Source of the DNA: Microscilla marina ATCC 23134
Lineage (GTDB): Bacteria; Bacteroidota; Bacteroidia; Cytophagales; Microscillaceae
Assembly (NCBI RefSeq): GCF_000169175.1
Contig: NZ_AAWS01000059.1
Location: 1-56,379 of the forward strand
Direction: 5' to 3'
DNA length: 56,379 nucleotides
Shown here: one piece after another, positions 45,902 to 53,850 of the stretch
Layout: each line of letters opens with the position of its first letter
Numbering within the stretch: the stretch's first letter is position 1
Made by a program: the position numbers and the translations under genes
The notes under the pieces: generated by a model
What the model was told of the DNA's origin: nothing
The model's input: the letters and a program-made list of their open reading frames with translations, nothing else
Database searches by the model: none

Positions 45902-46439
45902 AATGTATTCTCTTGTCGTATTTTAAAGATAGTGTAAGTTTATAGTACCCATTGGGCTTATAAATCAAGCACTTGCAAGCAAACTTTATGCTTGTCCAGT
46001 TTTTTTCAATGTAAAAATTATGAAGCCCACAAAAAACTAAAATAAATGATAAAAAGCAATACAGAAGGTAGCCAACAGGATAAAAAAAAAGACCCTCAGC
46101 TTAGGTAAACTAAAGGTCAGTTTTTGATTTTAAGGAATGATGAAAAAAAATACCTTGCCAGTTCTGAGGCAGAGACTTTCTTCTGGGGCAAAGCTCAATA
46201 CAGCAAACTATAGCCCGGTTTGTGGGGGGAGTTTACTTTTTGAATTCCGACGCCTATCATTCCTAAATGTTAGGTTTTGTAGAGTTTTACCAAATATTTA
46301 CATCATTTTAAAACTTGTAAAAAGCGATAAAATATTGCGTTAAACTTACATCAAAATTCAAACCACTTTGTATTGTCCCCTGTGAAGGCTTACGTATGTT
46401 GTTGGCATCAAAGCACCATCAACCACTACTTATGATATT
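45902..46439. other. Intergenic region without a supported gene
   Basis: Contains the upstream region of the Ig-repeat gene and a short hairpin-like AAAGACCCTCAGC...AAAGGTCAGTTTTT near 46086-46128. The 68-codon frame at 46137-46343 shows no family features and is not called. Confidence 0.4.
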
Positions 46440-46685
46440 CAATACTCCGCAGTACTTTTGGTGAAAGTTGTTTGCTGGTAATCAGTCATTGATGAATTTA
46501 AAAACTATTTAACTGGTTGGTGTAGGCTAAAACTGAAACCCTTTTAAAAATAAAGTGAGTATACAGTCTTAATATAAAATACTGATTAACTTCGTTGAGC
46601 TCACAAGTTCGGTTTACAGTATTTAACAAGGTAAACATTTACTCGAATCAGCTATGGACTACCGACTAAATACTATGGACTATTG
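46440..46685. mobile_element. MITE-like element type 1, 246-bp copy with REP insert
   Basis: CAATACTCCGCAGT to ACTATGGACTATTG, flanked by direct repeat ATATT (46435-46439 and 46686-46690). It is 27 bp longer than the 219-bp copies because a REP-like repeat (46585-46612) is inserted within actg/gtttacag. The right end lies 8 bp from the stop codon of the next minus-strand gene. Confidence 0.8.
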
Positions 46686-46693
46686 ATATTAAT

Positions 46694-47113
46694 TTAATCC
46701 TTGCTTGTGATCGCTATTTCGGCGGCTTCCCGGCTGGAAAAGTACCGTATCTTTCCTTCTTGCGAAACATTATTTGCTTCATCCGTAAACTGCGAAACGG
46801 ATAACCGGGAAATAAACTCTTCGGGTAATACAAAAAAGTACTTGACTACTGAGCCAATGGCCAGCACCGGCATGGTGATATTTTGAACTATCCAGGTTTG
46901 GAGGCTAGGTGAGATGGGAAAGTGAGAGTTGAGGCTGTCTATCAAAATCCACTGAGGATTACAAGAAATCATCAACTGTTTCCAGTTCAGAAGCATGTGC
47001 TTAAACTCTGCCTCTGTCATTTGGGCAGTAGTAGACTTGGCAATGTGGTAGTAAATACCGTTTTCTTTGTTATAAAGAATGTCATTGAAATGATCGCTAA
47101 AAAGAGTTTCCAT
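46694..47113 (-). CDS. Tandem 139 aa paralogue 1 (possible STAS-like fold)
   Basis: One of four tandem cytosolic proteins of 139 residues, all starting METLFSDxFNDI. The conserved pattern is KENGIYYHI, a helix around MTEAEFKHMLLNWKQLM, then CNPQWILIDSLN, a SxxLQTWIVQNI segment, a strand VLAIGSVVKYFFVLPEEFIS and a C-terminal FSSREAAEI helix. The order beta, helix, beta ending in a FxSxxEAxxW-like helix suggests a STAS/SpoIIAA-like fold, but this is a weak structural guess. In this copy the usual final WLKS is replaced by ITS, so it is the most divergent at the C-terminus. There is no recognised function. The conserved 230 nt upstream is shared with the other copies. Confidence 0.7.
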   Translation of the reverse strand: METLFSDHFNDILYNKENGIYYHIAKSTTAQMTEAEFKHMLLNWKQLMISCNPQWILIDSLNSHFPISPSLQTWIVQNITMPVLAIGSVVKYFFVLPEEFISRLSVSQFTDEANNVSQEGKIRYFSSREAAEIAITSKD

Positions 47114-47341
47114 AGAATAGTTTGAAATTTTGGTTAATAAATAATTTGCGCATATCAGATCAATGTCAGTACATTTCTATGTATACGCCCAAATACATCA
47201 CAGGATAGAATAAGCCAGAAAAAACTGCCTAAAATGAGGCATAATACTATGAAAATCCGCTTTTTTCTGTCCAAACATTCAGTACTTTAAGGAAAGGGTT
47301 AGAAAACAAAGTACGTAAATTTTTAATAGGGAATCTTTGTG

Positions 47342-47560
47342 CAATACTCCGCAGTACTTTTGGTGAAAGTTGGTTGCTGGTAATCAGTCATTGATGAATT
47401 TAAAAACTATTTACCTGGTTGGTGTAGGCTAAAACTGAAACCCTTTTAAAAATAAAGTGAGTATACAATCTTAATATAAAATACTGGTTTACAGCATTTA
47501 ACAAGGTGAACATTTACTCGAATCAGCTATGGACTACCGACTAAATACTATGGACTATTG
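47342..47560. mobile_element. MITE-like element type 1 (219 bp) in tandem unit 1/2
   Basis: CAATACTCCGCAGT to ACTATGGACTATTG with a 6-bp target duplication TTTGTG (47336-47341 and 47561-47566). The corresponding site between genes 3 and 4 near 49375-49395 (ggaatgctgtgtggaaacaa) lacks the element and looks like the empty target. Confidence 0.85.
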
Positions 47561-47590
47561 TTTGTGGAAACAAGGCATTTTTTAAACACC

Positions 47591-47699
47591 CAGCTATCAA
47601 TTGATCGTATTCATCACCAAAGTGCACCGCATCAGGCAAGCGTACCTTTTTAGATGTGTTCCAAAATAGCCTGATATAAATTGATAAAAGTACAACCAG
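47591..47699 (-). pseudogene. Fossil of the SGNH esterase 3' end, copy 1
   Basis: The minus strand encodes pieces FINLYQAILEHI and LPDAVHFGDEYDQLIAG in different frames, matching FINLHQAILARI and LPDEVHFGDEYYQLIAEE at the C-terminus of the intact SGNH protein at 50244-51119. It is frameshifted and has no start, and was left between tandem genes by duplication. Confidence 0.8.
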
Positions 47700-47719
47700 T
47701 CAAATCTTATCATACTAAT

Positions 47720-48139
47720 TTAATCATTGCTTTTGAGCCATATTTCTGCGGCTTCTTTACTGGAAAAATACTTTATCTTTCCTTCTTGTGAAACATTATT
47801 TGCTTCATCCGTAAACTGCGAAATGGACAACTGGGAAATAAACTCTTCAGGCAATACAAAGAAATATTTGATTACTGAGCCAATTGCCAGCACAGGCATG
47901 GTTATATTTTGAACTACCCAAGTTTGGAGGGTAGGCGAGATGGGAAAGTGAAAGTTGAGGCTGTCTACCAAAATCCATTGAGGATTACAGGAAAACATGA
48001 GCTGTTTCCAGTTCAGAAGCATTTGCTTAAACTCTGCCTCTGTCATTTGGGCAGTAGTAGGCTTAAGAATATGGTAATGAATACCGTTTTCTTTGTTATA
48101 AGTAATATCGTTGAATTGATCGCTAAAAAGAGTTTCCAT
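47720..48139 (-). CDS. Tandem 139 aa paralogue 2 (possible STAS-like fold)
   Basis: Second of four tandem paralogues, very close to copy 1 through residue 110 (KENGIHYHI, EAEFKQMLLNWKQLM, CNPQWILVDSLNFHFPISP, PVLAIGSVIKYFFVLPEEF) and ending EAAEIWLKSND. The start METLFSDQFNDI and about 228 nt of upstream DNA are conserved, so each gene probably carries its own promoter. Cytosolic, with no signal peptide or membrane segment. Downstream on the minus strand lies an SGNH-gene fossil and then a mobile element. Function unknown; the copy number suggests selection for dosage or diversification. Confidence 0.72.
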   Translation of the reverse strand: METLFSDQFNDITYNKENGIHYHILKPTTAQMTEAEFKQMLLNWKQLMFSCNPQWILVDSLNFHFPISPTLQTWVVQNITMPVLAIGSVIKYFFVLPEEFISQLSISQFTDEANNVSQEGKIKYFSSKEAAEIWLKSND

Positions 48140-48367
48140 AGAATAGTTCGAAATTTTTGTTAAGATAAAATATATGCATACCAGGTCAACGTCAGTACAT
48201 TTCTACGTATACGCTCAAATACATCATAAGATAGAATAAGTCAGAAAAAATTGCCTAAAATGGGGCATAGTACTATGGAAGTCAGCTTTTTTCTGTCCAA
48301 ACATTCAGTACTTTAAGGAAAGGGTTAGAAAATAAAGTACGTAAATTTTTAATAGGGAATCTTTGTG

Positions 48368-48586
48368 CAATACTCCGCAGTACTTTTGGTGAAAGTTGGT
48401 TGCTGGTAATCAGTCATTGATGAATTTAAAAACTATTTAACTGGTTGGTGTAGGCTAAAACTGAAACCCTTTTAAAAATAAAGTGAGTATACAATCTTAA
48501 TATAAAATACTGGTTTACAGCATTTAACAAGGTGAACATTTACTCGAATCAGCTATGGACTACCGACTAAATACTATGGACTATTG
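48368..48586. mobile_element. MITE-like element type 1 (219 bp) in tandem unit 2/3
   Basis: Nearly the same as the copy at 47342-47560 and in the same position relative to its neighbours. The left flank is TTTGTG and the right flank TTTTTG, a decayed duplication, so insertion preceded the tandem duplication of the unit. Confidence 0.8.
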
Positions 48587-48616
48587 TTTTTGAAAACAAG
48601 GCGTTTTTTAAAGAGC

Positions 48617-48716
48617 ATAGCTATCAATTGATCGTATTCATCACCAAAATGCACTGCATCAGGCAAGTCTGCCTTTTTGGATATGCTCCAAAACGACTTG
48701 ATAAAAGCACAACCAG
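48617..48716 (-). pseudogene. Fossil of the SGNH esterase 3' end, copy 2
   Basis: Homologous to 47591-47699 and to the 3' end of the SGNH gene; the minus strand again gives a DAVHFGDEYDQLIA-like piece. A few bases are missing around ataaaagcac compared with copy 1. Non-coding relic. Confidence 0.75.
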
Positions 48717-48736
48717 TCAAATCTCATCAGGCAAAT

Positions 48737-49156
48737 TTAATCCTTGCTTTTGAGCCATACTTCTGCGGCTTCCCGGCTGGAAAAGTACTGCAGATTGTTT
48801 TTGGGTGAAACATGGTTTGCTTCATCCGTAAACTGCGAAACGGATAACTGGGAAATGAACTCTTCGGGCAACACAAAGGACGATTTTATGATCGAGCCAA
48901 TGGTTAGTACCGGCATGGTTATATTTTGAACCACCCAGTTTTGGAGGTCAGGTGAGATAGGAAATTGAAAGTTGAGACTGTCTACCAAAACCCACTGAGG
49001 GTTACAGGAAAGCATCAACTGTTTCCAGTTCAGAAGCATTTGCTTAAACTCTGCCTCTGTCATTTGGGCAGTAGCAGGCTTGGTAATGTGGTAGTGAATA
49101 CCGTTTTCTTTGTTATAAGTAATATCGTTGAACTGATCGCTAAAAAGAGTTTCCAT
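48737..49156 (-). CDS. Tandem 139 aa paralogue 3 (possible STAS-like fold)
   Basis: Third tandem paralogue with the same start and helix pattern (TKPATAQMTEAEFKQMLLNW), CNPQWVLVDSLNFQFPISPD, and SIIKSSFVLPEEFISQLSVS replacing the aromatic KYFF of copies 1 and 2. It ends EAAEVWLKSKD. It shares residues with copy 4 (LQNWV, SIIKS) and with copy 2 (start, CNPQW), so it is intermediate in the series. Cytosolic, family not assigned. The conserved upstream block lies at 49157-49383. Confidence 0.72.
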   Translation of the reverse strand: METLFSDQFNDITYNKENGIHYHITKPATAQMTEAEFKQMLLNWKQLMLSCNPQWVLVDSLNFQFPISPDLQNWVVQNITMPVLTIGSIIKSSFVLPEEFISQLSVSQFTDEANHVSPKNNLQYFSSREAAEVWLKSKD

Positions 49157-49407
49157 AGAATTGTTTGAAATTTTTGTTAATAAATAATATGCGCATATTA
49201 GTCCAGTGTCAGTACATTTCTATGTATACGTTCAAATACACCATAGGATAGAATAAGTCAGAAAAAACTGCCTAAAATGGGGCATAGTACTATGAAAATC
49301 AGTTTTTTTCTGTTCTAAGCATTCAGTTCTTTGAGGGAAGGGTCAGAAAATAAAGTACGCAAATGTTGAGTAGGAATGCTGTGTGGAAACAAGGCATTTT
49401 GTAAGAG

Positions 49408-49482
49408 CACCGCATTAGGCAAGTTTTACTTTTTGGATATGCGCCAAAATAGCCTGATATAAATTGATCAAAGCACAGCCAG
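49408..49482 (-). pseudogene. Fossil of the SGNH esterase 3' end, copy 3 (shortest)
   Basis: caccgcattaggcaag and gccaaaatagcctgatataa match the other two fossils, but the part encoding VHFGDEYDQLIA is largely deleted. The adjoining ggaatgctgtgtggaaacaa has no MITE insertion. Confidence 0.65.
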
Positions 49483-49502
49483 TCAAATCTCATCACATGA
49501 AC

Positions 49503-49922
49503 TTAATCCTTGCTTTTGAGCCATACTTCTGCGGCTTCCTGGCTGGAAAAGTACCTCACACTGTCTTTTTGTGAAACGTTTTTTGCTTCATCACTCAGTT
49601 GCGAAACGGATAATTGAGAAATAAACTCTTCAGGTAGCACAAAGCAAGATTTTATGATTGAGTCAAGCGCCAGTACCTGAGCGCTCACGTTTTGAGCCAC
49701 CCAGTTTTGGAGGTCAGGCGAGATAGGAAATTGAAAATCGCGGTTGTCTATGAGTATCCATTGGGGCTCGCAAGACAGCATAAGCTGTTTCCAGTTCAAA
49801 ACCATTTGCCGAAATTCTGCTTCTGTCATTTGGGCAGTAGCAGGCTTGGTAATGTGGTAATGAATACCGTTTTCTTTGTTATAAAAAATATCGTTGAATT
49901 GATCGCTAAAAAGAGTTTCCAT
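49503..49922 (-). CDS. Tandem 139 aa paralogue 4 (possible STAS-like fold)
   Basis: Fourth and most divergent copy in its middle: CEPQWILIDNRDFQFPISPD, NVSAQVLALDSIIKSCFVLP, LSDEAKNVSQKDSVRYFSS. It is closest to the intact SGNH gene, 321 nt downstream of it on the minus strand, and is probably nearest to the ancestral arrangement from which the tandem units arose. Start and N-terminal 45 residues are conserved with the others. Cytosolic, function unknown. Confidence 0.72.
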   Translation of the reverse strand: METLFSDQFNDIFYNKENGIHYHITKPATAQMTEAEFRQMVLNWKQLMLSCEPQWILIDNRDFQFPISPDLQNWVAQNVSAQVLALDSIIKSCFVLPEEFISQLSVSQLSDEAKNVSQKDSVRYFSSQEAAEVWLKSKD

Positions 49923-50167
49923 AGAGTAGAGTAGTTGTTTTGGTTAATAAAAATGTGCTCATGCCTGTATGTGTATACGCTTAAATAAACAGTAGGATAG
50001 AGTAAATTATAAAAAACTGACTATTTAAAGGCAGGGCACGATGCAATGGAGCTTTTTTGTCATCAAAATAATCATTAAAATTGAAAAAATAAAGTGATCT
50101 AAAAGAGGGTAGTCTCTGTTTGTTCCGCCTTGCGGAATTTCTGATTGAGGAAGTACAACGATCAGAG

Positions 50168-50209
50168 ACGAAGTTCAGTAGGTGAGCCGTGTAGTACTTG
50201 AACTTCGTT
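50168..50209. other. Hairpin between the SGNH gene and paralogue 4
   Basis: ACGAAGTTCA and TGAACTTCGT form a 10-bp perfect stem with a loop of about 20 nt, 35 nt after the SGNH stop on the minus strand. There is no T-run, so termination is uncertain. The rest of 49923-50243 is the shared upstream block of paralogue 4 and nothing else recognisable. Confidence 0.4.
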
Positions 50210-50243
50210 CTATGGCGAGTTTGGTAGTTTTCCTATGCCCTGT

Positions 50244-51119
50244 TTACTGGTCAAACACCCTAAAAATCTCCTCAGCAATCAATTGATAATATTCATCGCC
50301 AAAATGTACCTCATCGGGTAACACCTTGCCCAACTCAAGCTTGTCTTTTTGGATGCGTGCCAAGATAGCTTGATGCAAGTTGATAAAAGCACAATCGTAT
50401 TGTTTGGCCAGTGCCTTAAGTACAGGCAAATAAGCAATTGCTTTTTGGTTATAGGCAGTAGTAAAAGGAGTAGGGGTAAAAATGATGACTTCTATATCCT
50501 GTGCTTTGAGTTGTTTTACCAGGCTTTCCATCTTCTGCCCAAAAAACTTCGGAGTCCAACCCGCGTAAGCGTCATTGATGCCAAACATCAAGGTTACCCA
50601 ATCAGGCTTTTTAGCAAGCACCAACGTATCTACCTCTTTTACTGCCTGATCGCTACGCCAGCCATTGTGTCCTTCTTTCACTATCTTGAGCTTTGCATTA
50701 GGGTATTTTTTCTTAAGCAGCCGTTCCAACACATAAGGATAAGGATTGGCCACCACCCCATAACTGCCCACCTTGTAGCCATTGGTGATACTATTGCCAA
50801 AGCATACCATTTTTAGTACTTCCCCTTTTTGTAAAGCCAGTTTTAACTTGGTTAGCTTTTGCAGGCTGTTTTTTAGGCAAAGTGTCTTTACCTCCTGAAT
50901 AATAAGTGTATCACCTTCTTGGCAGGTGGTGGTATCGTTGGTTAGGTTAGGTTCATTGGTTTGCATACTATCATGAGTTAATTTTTTAGAAACTGTCATT
51001 GTATCTGGCGTGAGCACCGCGTTTTGAGTGATTGTATCGGCAGAGTTGTTGGTATTGGGCGTGCCTCCGCAGGCTGTGAGCCAGAGCAACAACAAATAAA
51101 AAGGGAGTGATTGAGTCAT
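50244..51119 (-). CDS. SGNH/GDSL-type esterase lipoprotein
   Basis: A 291-residue protein with a lipoprotein signal ending LTAC (Cys17), then a 60-residue Thr/Asn-rich linker. The hydrolase domain (about 100-290) has all four SGNH blocks: block I CFGNSITNG with nucleophile Ser110 (GNS where GDS is usual), block II Gly150 in KEGHNGWRS, block III GINDAYAG with Asn182, and block V LPDEVHFGDEY with Asp269 and His272. It is predicted to be a lipid-anchored esterase or acetylhydrolase acting on acetylated sugars or lipids; the substrate is not readable. Fragments of its 3' end are repeated three times downstream. The next gene upstream on the same strand (OB-fold lipoprotein) is 46 nt away, so cotranscription is possible. 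Confidence 0.85.
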   Translation of the reverse strand: MTQSLPFYLLLLWLTACGGTPNTNNSADTITQNAVLTPDTMTVSKKLTHDSMQTNEPNLTNDTTTCQEGDTLIIQEVKTLCLKNSLQKLTKLKLALQKGEVLKMVCFGNSITNGYKVGSYGVVANPYPYVLERLLKKKYPNAKLKIVKEGHNGWRSDQAVKEVDTLVLAKKPDWVTLMFGINDAYAGWTPKFFGQKMESLVKQLKAQDIEVIIFTPTPFTTAYNQKAIAYLPVLKALAKQYDCAFINLHQAILARIQKDKLELGKVLPDEVHFGDEYYQLIAEEIFRVFDQ

Positions 51120-51165
51120 AAGTGGTGATTTAATTGATACATAACCTTGATGTTGAACGGGCTAA

Positions 51166-51531
51166 TTAGTCCAAAATTTTTAATTTATTAGCTGCCTTTA
51201 GGCGAATTTGAGGCTTGCCCTTGTGCACACCAATACGCCCGGTTACTTTCACCTTTTTGCCCTTGTAGTCGCGCAAAGGTCTAAATCGGTTTTTGTACCG
51301 CCCCTTGATTACTATAGTAAAGTATTGTCGGGGATGTGCACGTCCTAAATTTAAGAAGTTGAGTTCGTTGGGTTTGCCAAAATTGATAGTTTTTACACTG
51401 GCTACCTTTCCGTGTACGGTGGCATACTTGCCCTTATGCTGGGCAGCCTCCGAGGCTTTAATGTCTAAATGTTCGCAGCCAAACAGGGTAACTATCAGGA
51501 GCCAACTCAAGTAAAGAGCTTTTCTTTGCAT
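51166..51531 (-). CDS. Small lipoprotein with OB-fold
   Basis: A 121-residue lipoprotein: signal ALYLSWLLIVTLFGC with Cys19. The mature part is an OB-fold of the YhcR/tRNA-anti-like type: HKGKYATVHGKVASVKTINF, GKPNELNFLNLGRAHPRQYF, TIVIKGRYKNRF, YKGKKVKVTGRIGVHKGKPQ, ending QIRLKAANKLKIL. Such domains are often found alone as small envelope lipoproteins or attached to nucleases. It is strongly basic, so nucleic acid or polyanion binding is possible but not shown. It lies 46 nt upstream of the SGNH gene on the same strand and may share its transcript. Confidence 0.75.
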   Translation of the reverse strand: MQRKALYLSWLLIVTLFGCEHLDIKASEAAQHKGKYATVHGKVASVKTINFGKPNELNFLNLGRAHPRQYFTIVIKGRYKNRFRPLRDYKGKKVKVTGRIGVHKGKPQIRLKAANKLKILD

Positions 51532-51689
51532 ATTCTCGATGATTTTATTGAACTATACCAAATATAAAACAAAACTGATGATTTAAGCCTGGCTTTGTAA
51601 AATATTGGCACAAAGGCCTAAGAACCAAGGCAAGCTACAAGTCGATACATTGTACAGTTTTACAGAAATTGCGTTTGCACTATGGAAAA

Positions 51690-51750
51690 ACTTTTAACTA
51701 CGCTTTTTGTAAGTTGCTAAAAATCAACGTGATACAAGAAGTGTAGTTAC
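51690..51750. repeat. 60-bp dispersed repeat, copy 2
   Basis: cttttaactacgctttttg, aaaaatcaacgtgatacaag and gtgtagtta; close match to 24926-24985 with several substitutions. It is followed directly by a REP-like palindrome at 51755-51801. Confidence 0.5.
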
Positions 51751-51754
51751 CTGT

Positions 51755-51801
51755 GAACCGAATCTACAGCAGTTTGCTGTGATGAGCTCAACGCAGTTAA
51801 A
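51755..51801. repeat. REP-like palindrome
   Basis: gaaccgaatctacagcagtt, tgctgtgatgagctcaacgc and agttaaac. CTACAGCA and TGCTGTGA form the hairpin. Same orientation as 17238-17286. Confidence 0.5.
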
Positions 51802-51997
51802 CAAGGTGTAGCACCGATATTCATCGGTATCTAAGGACTTGCGACTTGTCGCTTGAAGCTTGCCCCTGCAGGCGCTATGTACTAAGCACCTTCAAAGGAT
51901 TGAAGCAGAGAATGCCTGCCCGAAACCCCTTATGCTAAAGTAGGCAAAGGTGGAAAGCTTCCAGCTCCCCACCTTTGCAGTGATGTTACTACTGTTT

Positions 51998-53053
51998 TTA
52001 CTGCGTTATTTCAAAAAAGCAATTTCTTACAAATCCGCGAAAATCAAAGCACACCTGGGCCCCTTTTTTGTAGGCTACCCACACGCCTTTAGAGTGCAGT
52101 AATTCTGTATCTTTGCCTAAGACTCCTTGTACCACCCCAGGGTAATAATAGGTAGCCAGTGTTACCTTAGAATTACTCAAAAACAGGACTTTATCTCCAG
52201 GTACGTCCTTTTTGTGAATACGCAACCAGGTATTTTCTGCCAGGGTGCCATAATAAGCTCCACCTGCACTATTAGACGAAGCAGCAAACTTGATAAAGCC
52301 AGCCTTGAATTTGGCAGCAACATGCCCCACTACATATACATAAGAGTCTTCTACCATCTGCCCTTCAAGCACATAATTACGGGCATCCAGTTTCAGGTAT
52401 TCATTGTTATGAAACTTTACCTTGGTACTCATTCCGGCAGGTACAAGCTCTACAATAGGGTGGCAGGGAGACACCCACCCGTTTTCGTCAAAACAAAGTT
52501 TACTTCCCGCATTATAGGTTACTCGTGTACCGTTAGGAGCCGTTCCTAGGCGTGCACTACTGCCCAAGGTTCCCTGGGTTACTCCTGGATAATCGCCACT
52601 GGTGGCCATTTCTACTTTGGTATTGCTCATAAACTCTGCCGGATACCCAGGGCCAAACCCTGTGCTTCGATTAATGGCAAGTGTGGTATTGCTCGCCAAC
52701 TTTCCTTCGTAAACACCCTTACTGTCATACTTGCCAAATTCGTGGGTGAACTTAACCAAAGAACCGCTCCTGAGGCGTGCTACACGACCACACACTGTCT
52801 CAAGGTTGGTTTCCTCTGCCAAGTAGCCCTCTGCTATAAACCCGCGATGGTCATACTTTAGAAAAGGGTCATTGAAAAACTTCACATCATAGGAAATTCC
52901 GGCAGGTCGAGCATATATAGTTCGATTCTTGGCCGAGATGTTAGATTTTTGCGTTGCAGGTGTTGCCTGTGGCATAACTTTTTCCTGATTTTGGCAGGCG
53001 AAAATAGTGGTCATCAGTCCAATAAAGACCGCTAGTTTTGTGATTTTGTACAT
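51998..53053 (-). CDS. Lipoprotein with a two-fold internal repeat
   Basis: A 351-residue lipoprotein; the signal ends TIFAC (Cys20). The mature protein is two similar halves of about 145 residues. Half one has PAGISYDVKFFNDPFLKYD, GFIAEGYLAEETNL and SLVKF, then GVYEGKLASNTTLAI and SNTKVEMATSGDYPGVTQGT. Half two has PAGMSTKVKFHNNEYLKLD, NYVLEGQMVEDSYV and GFIKF, then GAYYGTLAENTWLRI and SNSKVTLATYYYPGVVQGV. Both halves end with AGSKLCFDENGWV or GAQVCFDFRGFV. The short strands with GxLxxxTxL turns suggest a beta-solenoid or MORN-like stack. There is no known enzyme motif. It is expected on the outer membrane, and is monocistronic. Confidence 0.7.
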   Translation of the reverse strand: MYKITKLAVFIGLMTTIFACQNQEKVMPQATPATQKSNISAKNRTIYARPAGISYDVKFFNDPFLKYDHRGFIAEGYLAEETNLETVCGRVARLRSGSLVKFTHEFGKYDSKGVYEGKLASNTTLAINRSTGFGPGYPAEFMSNTKVEMATSGDYPGVTQGTLGSSARLGTAPNGTRVTYNAGSKLCFDENGWVSPCHPIVELVPAGMSTKVKFHNNEYLKLDARNYVLEGQMVEDSYVYVVGHVAAKFKAGFIKFAASSNSAGGAYYGTLAENTWLRIHKKDVPGDKVLFLSNSKVTLATYYYPGVVQGVLGKDTELLHSKGVWVAYKKGAQVCFDFRGFVRNCFFEITQ

Positions 53054-53825
53054 TGTTTTTAATTTTTAAAGATTGTTAAAATTAATTGCGAAAGCAGGGC
53101 TTTAGTTAGGTAATAAACCCCTTGCTCCGTAAGCGACCAAGTATTTATTGTATAAGCAAAGACTATAAGCTTTTTGAAGGTTTGGCTGTACAGAGCCTCC
53201 ATCCTCCAATAAGTTTGATCTAAAAAACAGTTTTTGCTGCAAAGCAAAACATTGAATCCACCTGCTTTTGGGTTTGTAAAGTGTATATTTCTTCAGAGCA
53301 GTTAAAGCTATCGCCTTGAAAAAGGTTATCCCGGAAAAATACCACATATAAACCTGATTTTCAGTAAGAAACAAGCATTTTCTCTTTGCTAACAACGCCC
53401 GTTTTTCTGTTCACTTATTCAGTAGTTACCTGATTTACCCCAAAAGTACATAACTATGTTGAACTTTGGCAATAATGACAGGTGCGAAACAGGATATAGG
53501 CTACTTCAGGCAGGATAAATAAGGCTTGTATTGGCACAAAGGAAAAGTAAAACCCATTGACATAGTACCCAGCTTTTAACTTTGTCGAGTTCATCACAGT
53601 GAAACTATAGCTTCGGTTTTTAAAAACATTATTCTCGCCTCGGTTGTGTGCCATCACCAATTGATAAATTCCGCTAGGAGCCAATCGGAACCCTAAAATA
53701 AGTTGTTTTTAGACTTGTGAATAGGTTGATTTACCTTCGATGAGCTCATAAACTCGGTTGTGAGGACACAAATCAGGGCGAAAAATAGTAGAGTAGAGTA
53801 AGATGCTTATACATTCCTAAATCGT
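53054..53825. other. Intergenic region with REP-like repeats, no gene
   Basis: About 770 nt. REP-like copies lie at 53573-53621 and 53731-53760. Several short minus-strand frames (53059-53247, 53102-53395, 53454-53684) overlap each other and lack family features. Confidence 0.45.
53573..53621. repeat. REP-like palindrome
   Basis: gcttttaactttgtcgagtt, catcacagtgaaactatagc and ttcggttttt. CACAGT and ACTATAG give an imperfect hairpin. It is in the opposite orientation to 17238-17286 and 51755-51801. Confidence 0.5.
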
Positions 53826-53833
53826 TACCTTTG
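53826..53833 (+). promoter_or_regulatory. -7 box of the HAD phosphatase gene
   Basis: TACCTTTG fits TAnnTTTG and lies 17 nt before the ATG, so the leader would be very short. A -33 TTTG box is not obvious in the preceding 25 nt. Confidence 0.5.
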
Positions 53834-53850
53834 GCAAAAACAAGAAAATA

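Noticed and set aside
46137-46343. 68-codon frame starting MMKKNTL
   Set aside because: Looks like a start and basic n-region but has no signal peptide core or domain and lies in a degraded repeat-rich region.
47342-49400. CRISPR-like impression from regularly repeated blocks near 47-49 kb
   Set aside because: The repeats are about 1 kb units with 219-bp elements and genes, not short direct repeats with spacers.
53059-53684. Several overlapping short minus-strand frames
   Set aside because: They overlap each other in different frames, have no conserved features and include REP-like repeats.
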